Shown here in pieces: positions 17,412 through 25,268 of a DNA stretch of 64,000 bases (its first letter is position 1; every line of letters begins with the position of its first letter). This DNA comes from Arcobacter sp. (lineage in GTDB: Bacteria > Campylobacterota > Campylobacteria > Campylobacterales > Arcobacteraceae): assembly GCA_003252105.1 (NCBI GenBank), contig QKDL01000050.1:95177-159176 (forward strand). The letters run 5' to 3'. A program made the translations under genes and the position numbers. The notes beneath the pieces were generated by a model. That model was not told where the DNA came from. It worked only from the letters and a program-made list of their open reading frames with translations, and ran no database searches.

Positions 17412-19397
17412 ATGATAAAAGCTGAAAAAAACAATACTATATTTTTATCTATTACAGTTTTTATTATTATTTTCTTAATATCTTTTTTAGGGATTTTAAT
17501 ACATTTTCTTTTTGGTTATTCAGGTGAATTAACTAGTGGTCATGCCTTTACATCTGATGATGCTTTTATCACCTACAAGTATGCAGAAAATTTATTTTTA
17601 GGTAATGGTATAGTTTTTAATATTGGTGAAAGAGTTGAAGGGTATTCAAATTTCTTATATCTTATTTTTGTCTCTATTGGTTACTATTTTACTACAGAGT
17701 ATATATATATTTATAGTGTAGTTATAAATAGTTTATTTCTTTATGCTTCTCTTTTTATATTTTTTAAATTAATAAATATAAATTTTGATAAACAACTTTC
17801 CTATTTAGCAACATTATTGTTATCCTTAAATCCAGCAATTTGGGCAAATATAAATACTGGACTAGAGACTATTTTTGTATTTTTTATTTTTATTTGTTTT
17901 TGGTATGTACTAAAAAAAGATGATACTCCAAAACTTTTTTGGCTCTTTTTTTTATCCTTAATATCTATACTTTTAAGAGTTGATGGATTTATCTTACCTT
18001 TAATAGTTGTTTTATATCTATTTATCTCTTCAAAAAGAAAACTTAGCTTAGAGCTTTTTATTTTTATTGTTTTTATTATGGTTTGTTATACCTTATTCAG
18101 ACTTTATTATTATGATGATGTTATAGCAAATACATATTATGCAAAGGTTTCAGGGGATATTTTAAAAAGAATAAAATCAGGGTTTTTATTTTTATATGAA
18201 GAGAGTTTTTATAATGCAATTGCATTTTTTTGTATTTTTGTATTTTACTTTATATGGAAGAAGTTTAAAGCGGGTTTTAAGAATATTATCTGTTTTGAAT
18301 TGACATTTTTTATTGTATGGTTAAGTTATATATTATATATTGGTGGTGATATATACCAAGAAAGATTTCTTTTACCATTTCTAGCCTTGGGGATATATTT
18401 TTTTATTTTCTTTCTTGAGAAAAAAAGTTTATTTTTAAAATCATTTTTAGTTATATTGGCTATTGCATTAAGTATGATAGTATTTTTTAAAGATGCACGT
18501 TTTTCATATGAAAAAAAAGATTACGATATGTGGATTTATTTAGGAAAGTTTTTAAAAGTAGTACCTTCTGATTATATTCTTGCGATTGATGCTGTAGGAA
18601 AGGTTCCTTTTTATAGTGGACTTAAAACAATAGATATACTAGGACTAAATGATAAATACTTAGCAAAACTTGATATTAGTGGTAGAAATTTTTCAGCAGG
18701 GCATAATAAATTTGATGTTGATTATGTTCTTTCTAAAAATCCTGAACTTATAGCAGCCTGGATTAATCAATATGAAGATATGTTTTGGGATTTAACTAAA
18801 CAAAAATATAATGAAAAATATATAATAAAATATTTAGTGAATACTTCAAGAGAAAAACTACATACAAATATTTATGATGTTGAAAATATGTCAAATGAAG
18901 ATAAGCAAAGGTTAATAAAATCAGAATTTAACTATGCTGTATTAGCAAGAAAAGACATAGTAAATAATCTTCCAAAATCAACAAATAAAATTTTATATGA
19001 AGATTTTTTAAAAGCTATAAAGCCCAAAGAGATTCTTTCTCATATAAGTAATAAGCTTTTATTTGATTCTTGGTCAAATCCAGAAAAAACACATAGATGG
19101 TCTTTAGATAGTTCATCTTCTATTATTTTTAAATTAAATGACAAAGAGAAGTTTGAGGGAAAAATAGTTTTAAATATAGTGACATTAGGAGAACAACTAA
19201 TTAATATCTATCTTAATTCAAATTTACTTAAAACAGAAATTATTAATTCAAGAGATATAACAGTTTCAATCCCTTTTGATAAAAATTTGTTAAAAGAGAC
19301 AAATACTTTGTATTTTGAATATGCCAATCCTCATCAACCAAATGAAATAGATAAAAGAAATTTAGCTATGGCAATAAAGAGTTTATCTTTCGAGTAA
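17412..19397 (+). CDS. GT-C type membrane glycosyltransferase with C-terminal periplasmic module
   Basis: A 661-residue protein with about ten membrane segments in residues ~12-360. Its first loop holds SDDAFITYKYAENLF and GERVEGYSNFLYL, the Asp-Asp and VEGYSN signature of polyprenyl-phosphate-sugar transferases related to mycobacterial AftB. The second Asp of the DD pair is the likely catalytic base. Residues ~545-661 form a soluble module (WSNPEKTHRWSL) also found at the end of the protein at 22756. The neighbouring DprE1/DprE2/UbiA genes point to decaprenylphosphoryl-arabinofuranose as donor. Acceptor unknown: the polysaccharide or one of the secreted proteins are candidates. Confidence 0.75.
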   Translation: MIKAEKNNTIFLSITVFIIIFLISFLGILIHFLFGYSGELTSGHAFTSDDAFITYKYAENLFLGNGIVFNIGERVEGYSNFLYLIFVSIGYYFTTEYIYIYSVVINSLFLYASLFIFFKLININFDKQLSYLATLLLSLNPAIWANINTGLETIFVFFIFICFWYVLKKDDTPKLFWLFFLSLISILLRVDGFILPLIVVLYLFISSKRKLSLELFIFIVFIMVCYTLFRLYYYDDVIANTYYAKVSGDILKRIKSGFLFLYEESFYNAIAFFCIFVFYFIWKKFKAGFKNIICFELTFFIVWLSYILYIGGDIYQERFLLPFLALGIYFFIFFLEKKSLFLKSFLVILAIALSMIVFFKDARFSYEKKDYDMWIYLGKFLKVVPSDYILAIDAVGKVPFYSGLKTIDILGLNDKYLAKLDISGRNFSAGHNKFDVDYVLSKNPELIAAWINQYEDMFWDLTKQKYNEKYIIKYLVNTSREKLHTNIYDVENMSNEDKQRLIKSEFNYAVLARKDIVNNLPKSTNKILYEDFLKAIKPKEILSHISNKLLFDSWSNPEKTHRWSLDSSSSIIFKLNDKEKFEGKIVLNIVTLGEQLINIYLNSNLLKTEIINSRDITVSIPFDKNLLKETNTLYFEYANPHQPNEIDKRNLAMAIKSLSFE

Positions 19398-19459
19398 TTA
19401 GCTATTTAATAAATTTAAGATAATATTTCATTTTATATATTTACCAAAAAGAATTTTAT

Positions 19460-20323
19460 ATGTCAGAATACATAAAACTTTTGAGAATACATCAGTATAT
19501 CAAAAATTTATTTATTTTTTTACCCATGTTTTTTGCTATGAAAATTACAGATATATCATTATTAAGTGATACTTTTTTAGCTTTTGTTGCCTTTAGTTTG
19601 ACTGCAAGTGGAATCTATATCTTGAATGATTATCATGATGTTGAAGAGGATAAAAAACATGCAACGAAAAAATTTAGACCATTAGCTGCCCAAACTATAA
19701 GTAAAACACATGCAATTATTTGTATGAGTGTTCTTTTTTCAGCAGGTTTTATTATTATGTTTAGTTTATCTACAAATGCAATAGGATTACTTTTAGTTTA
19801 TGTTTTTATGAATATTGCATATAGCTTTTTTTTTAAACACATAGCTATTTTAGATATAACAATTATAGCAATTGGATTTGTAATAAGACTTTTTGTTGGT
19901 GCTTTTATCACAAATATACACTTATCTAAATGGATTGTAATTATGACTTTTTTACTTGCTTTATTTTTAGCCTTAGCCAAAAGAAGAGATGATGTTTTGA
20001 TTTTTCTTGATACAGGGGAAAAAATGAGAAAAGTTGTAGATGGTTATAATTTAAAGTTTTTAGATACTTCAATGGCTATAATGGCTTCTATTGTAATTGT
20101 TTCATATATTAGTTATACCGCATCCACAGAAGTTATACAAAGGTTTAATTCAGAATATCTTTATTTGACGGCATTTTTTGTTATCTTGGGTATTATGAGA
20201 TATCTACAGATTAGTTTTGTTTTAAAAAATAGTGGTAATCCTACAAAGATTGTTTTAACTGATAGATTTATCCAATTAAGTATTGTTGGCTGGATTGCAA
20301 CTTTTTCTTGGATACTTTATTAA
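19460..20323 (+). CDS. UbiA-family decaprenyl-phosphate phosphoribosyltransferase
   Basis: Transfers phosphoribose from PRPP to a polyprenyl phosphate, the first step toward a polyprenyl-arabinose donor. The 287-residue length, eight or so membrane helices, and NDYHDVEEDKKH (the NDxxDxxxD metal motif, ~residues 57-68) followed by FRPLAAQTIS match the Rv3806c-like branch of UbiA rather than quinone prenyltransferases. The assignment is strengthened by the DprE1- and DprE2-like genes just downstream. The stop TAA shares a base with the ATG of the next gene (TAATG). Confidence 0.83.
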   Translation: MSEYIKLLRIHQYIKNLFIFLPMFFAMKITDISLLSDTFLAFVAFSLTASGIYILNDYHDVEEDKKHATKKFRPLAAQTISKTHAIICMSVLFSAGFIIMFSLSTNAIGLLLVYVFMNIAYSFFFKHIAILDITIIAIGFVIRLFVGAFITNIHLSKWIVIMTFLLALFLALAKRRDDVLIFLDTGEKMRKVVDGYNLKFLDTSMAIMASIVIVSYISYTASTEVIQRFNSEYLYLTAFFVILGIMRYLQISFVLKNSGNPTKIVLTDRFIQLSIVGWIATFSWILY

Positions 20324-20721
20324 TGATAGGTATAAAGTATCTTATATTTGCTATCTTTTCCACTTTTGTAAATATATCATTTCAATATATAAGTTTTAGT
20401 ATTTATGATGGTTTTTTAAGTCTTTATTTTGCTATGTTTTTAGGAACATTAGCAGGGCTTGTATTAAAATATATTTTAGATAAAAAATATATTTTTTATC
20501 ACGAAACAAAAGGGAAAAAAGATGAAGGCAAAAAGTTTTTTCTTTATTCTTTAATGGGTGTTTTTACTACATTTATTTTTTGGGGATTTGAAATTGGATT
20601 TTTTTATATATTTGAAAATCAAAATGCAAAGTATATTGGAGCAGTTATAGGTTTAAGTATAGGGTATATTACTAAATATTACTTAGATAAAAAATATGTT
20701 TTTATAGATAAAAAGGTTTAA
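20323..20721 (+). CDS. GtrA-family membrane protein
   Basis: A ~132-residue protein with four membrane helices, typical of GtrA proteins, which are thought to help move polyprenyl-phosphate-linked sugars across the inner membrane. The repeated KYxLDKKYIF motif appears after helix 2 (LKYILDKKYIF) and at the end (KYYLDKKYVF), as in the family. I chose the ATG in the TAATG overlap over a TTG 15 bases upstream. It is a good candidate flippase for the arabinose lipid made by its neighbours. Confidence 0.8.
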   Translation: MIGIKYLIFAIFSTFVNISFQYISFSIYDGFLSLYFAMFLGTLAGLVLKYILDKKYIFYHETKGKKDEGKKFFLYSLMGVFTTFIFWGFEIGFFYIFENQNAKYIGAVIGLSIGYITKYYLDKKYVFIDKKV

Positions 20722-20723
20722 AT

Positions 20724-22016
20724 ATGAATTTGTTTTCATGGGGTATGTATCCTAAAATAAAGTCTAATATAAAAAATCTAGAAAATAAAAAGCAATTAAA
20801 AAAATATATCTTAGAAGATAAAGAGTTTATTGCTTATGGAAATGGTAGAAGTTATGGAGATAGTGCTTTAAATAAAAATATATTAAATTGTAAAACATAT
20901 GATTATTTTATTGATTTTGATGAAAAAACTGGTGTTTTACATTGTCAAGCTGGTGTATTACTAAGCGATATAATAGAAACTTTCGTACCAAAAGGTTGGT
21001 TTTTAAAAGTTACACCAGGAACTAAACTTATAACTGTAGGTGGTGCAATTGCAAGTGATGTTCATGGAAAAAATCATCATGTTGAAGGGTGTTTCTCCTC
21101 TTGTGTAGAAGAGTTTAATATAATGCTTGAAAATGGTAAAGTTGTAACATCTAAAAAAGGTGATGAACTTTTTTTAGCTACTTGTAGTGGTATGGGATTA
21201 ACAGGAGTTATTCTTGATGCAAAGATTGTTTTAAAAAAGATTAATTCAAAATATATAAATCAAACTACAATAAAAACGAAAAATTTAAAAGAAACCTTTG
21301 ACTTTTTTGAAAAATATAAACATATGCCTTATTCTGTTGCCTGGATTGATTGTTTGGCAAAAAATGAGAATTTGGGTAAATGTTTACTTATGGTAGGAGA
21401 CTTTCATGATGATGGCAAACTTGATTTTAAAGAAAAAAAGAAAAAAAATATCCCTTTTACATTTCCCTCATTTATTTTAAACAATTTAAGTGTAAAGATT
21501 TTTAATTGGTTATATTATAAAAAAGCAAAAGATGGTATAAGTAATCAAAAGGTTGACATAGATACTTTTTTTTATCCTTTAGATGCAATAAAAAATTGGA
21601 ATAGAATATATGGGAAAAATGGTTTTACTCAATATCAATTTATATTGTCAAAAGAATCAAGTTTTGAAGGTTTAAAAGAGATACTTGAAGAGATAGCAAC
21701 AAGTGGCAAAGGCTCTTTCTTAGCTGTACTTAAACTATATGGTGAAGCAAATAAAAATTATCTATCTTTTCCAATGGAAGGGTATAGTTTAGCTTTAGAT
21801 TTTAAAATCCAAAAAGGCTTATTTGAACTACTAGACAAATTAGATAAAATTGTAATTAAATATAATGGTAGAATATATTTAACTAAAGATGTAAGGGTAA
21901 AAAAAGAGATTTTTGAAAAAGGTTACCCTTATATTAATCAATTTAGAGATTTTAGAAAGCAAAACAATATGGATAAAAAATTTCATTCACTACAAAGTAA
22001 AAGACTAGGATTATAA
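20724..22016 (+). CDS. dprE1: DprE1-like FAD-dependent decaprenylphosphoryl-ribose 2'-oxidase
   Basis: Oxidises polyprenylphosphoryl-ribose to the 2-keto intermediate, which the next enzyme reduces to the arabinose form. The 430-residue protein has the FAD-binding AYGNGRSYGDSALN near residue 38, GTKLITVGGAIASDVHGKNHH around 92-112 (the His of the HGKNHH motif is conserved), and the C-terminal LTKDVR with Lys388, equivalent to mycobacterial Lys418. The residue aligned to the benzothiazinone target Cys387 is Ala357 (YSLALDF). It starts 2 bases after gtrA and is followed by the reductase 1 base later. Confidence 0.88.
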   Translation: MNLFSWGMYPKIKSNIKNLENKKQLKKYILEDKEFIAYGNGRSYGDSALNKNILNCKTYDYFIDFDEKTGVLHCQAGVLLSDIIETFVPKGWFLKVTPGTKLITVGGAIASDVHGKNHHVEGCFSSCVEEFNIMLENGKVVTSKKGDELFLATCSGMGLTGVILDAKIVLKKINSKYINQTTIKTKNLKETFDFFEKYKHMPYSVAWIDCLAKNENLGKCLLMVGDFHDDGKLDFKEKKKKNIPFTFPSFILNNLSVKIFNWLYYKKAKDGISNQKVDIDTFFYPLDAIKNWNRIYGKNGFTQYQFILSKESSFEGLKEILEEIATSGKGSFLAVLKLYGEANKNYLSFPMEGYSLALDFKIQKGLFELLDKLDKIVIKYNGRIYLTKDVRVKKEIFEKGYPYINQFRDFRKQNNMDKKFHSLQSKRLGL

Positions 22017-22017
22017 T

Positions 22018-22749
22018 ATGAGTTATGTTTTGATTATTGGAGCAAAAAGTGATATTGGGAAAGAACTTGCAAGAGTTTATGCTAAAAATGGATACGATTT
22101 ATATCTTACAGGAAGAGATATTGATTTATTAGAAGAGTTTTCTACTGATATAAAATTAAGAAGTGGTGTAAATGTATCTTTAAAAGAGTTTGATATTACA
22201 GATTTTAATAAGCATCAAGAGTTTTATGATTTTTTAGAACCTAAACCTTTAGGCGTGATTGTAGTTTCAGGTTTTATGGCTGATCAAATAGATTGTCAAA
22301 ATGATTGGAATAAAACTTTAAATACTATAAATGTAAACTTTACTGGAGCAGTTAGTATTTTAAATATTATCTCTAATGATATGCAAAAAAATAGAAATGG
22401 TTTTATTGTTGGAATAAGTTCAGTTGCCGGTGATAGAGGAAGAAAAGCAAACTATATTTATGGTTCAAGTAAAGCTGCATTTAGTGCATATTTAAGTGGA
22501 TTAAGAAATAGATTATCTGAATACAATATAAATGTACTTACTGTAAAACCAGGTTTCGTAAATACTAAAATGACAGAAGATTTAGATTTGCCTCCAAAAT
22601 TGACAGCTAATCCAGATGAAGTAGCACTAGATATTTTTAATGCTCAGCAAAAAAGTAAAAATATATTATATACTAAAGCTATTTGGCAATTTGTCATGTT
22701 GATTATAAAACATATCCCAGAATTTATTTTTAAAAAGTTAAATATATAA
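22018..22749 (+). CDS. dprE2: DprE2-like short-chain reductase
   Basis: A 243-residue SDR enzyme that would reduce the keto intermediate from DprE1 to polyprenylphosphoryl-D-arabinose with NAD(P)H. Visible motifs are IIGAKSDIGKELA (dinucleotide loop), the Ser of GISSVAGDRGRKANY, and the catalytic YGSSK. The C-terminal region (FNAQQKSKNILYT, VMLIIKHIPEFIFKKLN) matches DprE2-type enzymes with a membrane-associating tail. It follows dprE1 with a single base between them, as in actinobacterial clusters. Confidence 0.85.
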   Translation: MSYVLIIGAKSDIGKELARVYAKNGYDLYLTGRDIDLLEEFSTDIKLRSGVNVSLKEFDITDFNKHQEFYDFLEPKPLGVIVVSGFMADQIDCQNDWNKTLNTINVNFTGAVSILNIISNDMQKNRNGFIVGISSVAGDRGRKANYIYGSSKAAFSAYLSGLRNRLSEYNINVLTVKPGFVNTKMTEDLDLPPKLTANPDEVALDIFNAQQKSKNILYTKAIWQFVMLIIKHIPEFIFKKLNI

Positions 22750-22755
22750 GCCTTG

Positions 22756-24657
22756 ATGAAAAATATTAATACTATAAAATATCTTTTTCTTTTTTTTAGT
22801 TTTTTAATTCCTACATTTTTTTATACATCATATGTATTAAATCAAGTTTATAACTCAGGTGCTACACTACTAGATGTTGGATGGTTTACATATTTGATTA
22901 GTAGTGGATATAATTGGCCTTTGAGTAATCCTGAAGTCCTACATAATACACATTTGGGAAAGACTTTTTTTTATACACATTTTTCACCTTTTTTTATTTT
23001 TTTCTCTTTTTTATATGAAAATTTTTTTTATTTTTTATCTCCTAGTTCTTATTTTTCACTATTTATTGGTTCAATGAATGGGCTTATCTCATTATCAATT
23101 TATTTTTTGGGAATAAATAGATTAAAAGAGTTGAATATATATAAGATATTTTTATTGTTTGTTATTGCTATTTTATCATCTTTCAATGCCCAATCATTGG
23201 CAATGATAGGGTTTCCACATATAGAAATTGCAATTCCTAGTTTGATAATATTTTTTATGGTATCTTTTTACTCAAAAAATTTTTTCCTAGCTACTTTTTC
23301 TTTTATATTTTTATTGAGTATTAGAGAAGATGCGGGATTTCATCTTTTTGGTTTAATCTTTATCATTAATTTATTTTTATGTATACAAGAGAAAAGTTTA
23401 AATGTTATTGATAAAAAACTAGCAGTATATGCATTTGTTGCATTTCTTTATAGTGTTATTACAATTTTAATTCAAAAATCATATTTTGCAGGTACAGATA
23501 ATGCTTTGGAAAGAATCTATTTAGGTACACCAATCTTTGCTCATATTACATATGATTTGATTGTTCAAAGGCTTAATTTTCTTTTTGAAAATAGGGAATA
23601 TATATATTTACCTTTGTTTTTTACTTTTTTAATATCTTTTTTTACAAGAAATATTCTTTTTTTAGCATCTTTTTTTGCAACATTGCCATGGATTCTTTTG
23701 TCTTTTTTTGCAGTTAATTCTATGCCAAGTAGTTTTTCAAACTATTATGCTTTTCCATTAATTCTTATTTTTATTTGGCCACTACTTGTAACATTTTTAT
23801 TTAAAGACTATATTTTTCTAAAAAAAATTAGTGTTATTGTTTTTATTTTTGTTCCTTTCTTATCAATAATATGTTTCCCGAACAATAAAGGTAATCTTGA
23901 TTCTAAACCTTGGAATAATTTTGTATTTGCAGATTTTAAAAAAATAGCAGCTACACAATCTTTTATTCAAAATTTTAAAACCTATAATAAATCATTTGGA
24001 AATATTGTTGTCGATGAGGCTTCTTCAGCACTTTTAACTAAATATTTAAACCCTAATAGTTATGCTTATCTTAATAATTTTTCAAAAGAGCAGAAAAATA
24101 ATACAGATACATTTATATTTTTTAAAAATACCAATAATATAGAAACAATGTTAATAGACAATTATTTTAAATACCATTATAAAGTATTAGATACAAATAT
24201 TATAATTGCATCTAAGTATAAATTTGATTTTGATGGAATAGCAAAGGTTGATTATAGAGTTTTAGATACTATTTCTACAAATAGAGTAATTAAACATAAT
24301 AGTAAAAAAATATATTTTGAAGGTTGGTCAAATCCAGAAGAAAAACATAGATGGTCTTTGAATAACAGTTCAAGTATTTTATTTATATTAGATTCTAAGG
24401 ATGAAATAAAAGGAGATTTAGAACTAAGTGTAATGACTCTTGGGGAACAAAAAATAGAAATTTTATTAAATCAAACTCAAATAGGTAAGATTGAAATAGA
24501 TTCAAGAGATTCTAATATTAAATTGACATTTGATAAAAAATTAATTAAAACAGATGAGGTAAATGAAATAAAATTTATCTATTCAAATCCTCATCAACCA
24601 AATGAAGACGATAGTAGAATTTTGGCGATGGCACTGAAGTTTATGATTATAAGGTAA
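22756..24657 (+). CDS. DUF2079-like membrane protein with the shared C-terminal module
   Basis: About 633 residues with ~10 membrane segments in the first 400; the early loop LLDVGWFTYLISSGYNWPL and a THLGKTFFYTHFSPFF stretch resemble DUF2079 proteins, a GT-C-like group often found in surface-glycan loci. Residues ~520-633 form a soluble module (WSNPEEKHRWSLN, ending SNPHQPNEDDSRILAMALK) clearly homologous to the end of the 17412 protein. The ATG at 22756 was preferred to a TTG one codon earlier. Likely a second polyprenyl-sugar-using transferase; the acceptor is unknown. Confidence 0.68.
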   Translation: MKNINTIKYLFLFFSFLIPTFFYTSYVLNQVYNSGATLLDVGWFTYLISSGYNWPLSNPEVLHNTHLGKTFFYTHFSPFFIFFSFLYENFFYFLSPSSYFSLFIGSMNGLISLSIYFLGINRLKELNIYKIFLLFVIAILSSFNAQSLAMIGFPHIEIAIPSLIIFFMVSFYSKNFFLATFSFIFLLSIREDAGFHLFGLIFIINLFLCIQEKSLNVIDKKLAVYAFVAFLYSVITILIQKSYFAGTDNALERIYLGTPIFAHITYDLIVQRLNFLFENREYIYLPLFFTFLISFFTRNILFLASFFATLPWILLSFFAVNSMPSSFSNYYAFPLILIFIWPLLVTFLFKDYIFLKKISVIVFIFVPFLSIICFPNNKGNLDSKPWNNFVFADFKKIAATQSFIQNFKTYNKSFGNIVVDEASSALLTKYLNPNSYAYLNNFSKEQKNNTDTFIFFKNTNNIETMLIDNYFKYHYKVLDTNIIIASKYKFDFDGIAKVDYRVLDTISTNRVIKHNSKKIYFEGWSNPEEKHRWSLNNSSSILFILDSKDEIKGDLELSVMTLGEQKIEILLNQTQIGKIEIDSRDSNIKLTFDKKLIKTDEVNEIKFIYSNPHQPNEDDSRILAMALKFMIIR

Positions 24658-24662
24658 GTTAA

Positions 24663-25259
24663 ATGGAAAAGTTAGCATTGTTTGATTTTGATGGAACAAT
24701 AAGTTATGAGGATACATTATTTAAATTTATAAGATATGCAGTTGGAGATTTAAAAATGATTTTAGGATTAATTGTTTTATCTCCTATGTTAGTTTTGTAT
24801 AAGTTGAAATTTATTCCAAATTATAAAGCTAAAGAACTTATGTTGGCATATTTTTTTAAAGGTATGGAAAAAGAAAAGTTTGAAAACAAGGCAAATGAAT
24901 ATTCTTTAAATTGTTTAGATAGTATAATTAGAACTAAGGCAATAGAAAGAATTACTTGGCATAAAAAACAAAATCATAAGGTGGTTGTTATCTCTGCTTC
25001 TATTGAAGCGTGGCTTAAACCTTGGTGTCAAAAAAATGATTTAGAACTACTTGCAACTAAATTAGAATTTAAAAATGGTATTGTAAGTGGTAAACTTTTT
25101 ACTAAAAATTGTTATGGATTAGAAAAAGTTAATAGATTAAAAGAAAAGTATGATTTATCAATGTTTGATTATATATATGCCTATGGCGATAGTAAAGGTG
25201 ATGAACAATTATTATCTTTAGCAGATGAAAAGTTTTATAAGCCTTTTAGAAACAATTAA
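24663..25259 (+). CDS. HAD-IB family phosphatase
   Basis: A 198-residue phosphatase with all HAD motifs: LFDFDGTIS (nucleophile Asp), VVISASIEAW (motif II Ser) and YGDSKGD (metal-binding acidic pair). In this setting the best candidate reaction is removal of the 5-phosphate from polyprenylphosphoryl-5-phosphoribose, between the UbiA and DprE1 steps. That is inference from the operon, because HAD-IB enzymes vary widely in substrate. It starts 5 bases after the preceding stop. Confidence 0.78.
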   Translation: MEKLALFDFDGTISYEDTLFKFIRYAVGDLKMILGLIVLSPMLVLYKLKFIPNYKAKELMLAYFFKGMEKEKFENKANEYSLNCLDSIIRTKAIERITWHKKQNHKVVVISASIEAWLKPWCQKNDLELLATKLEFKNGIVSGKLFTKNCYGLEKVNRLKEKYDLSMFDYIYAYGDSKGDEQLLSLADEKFYKPFRNN

Positions 25260-25268
25260 GGAAAAATA

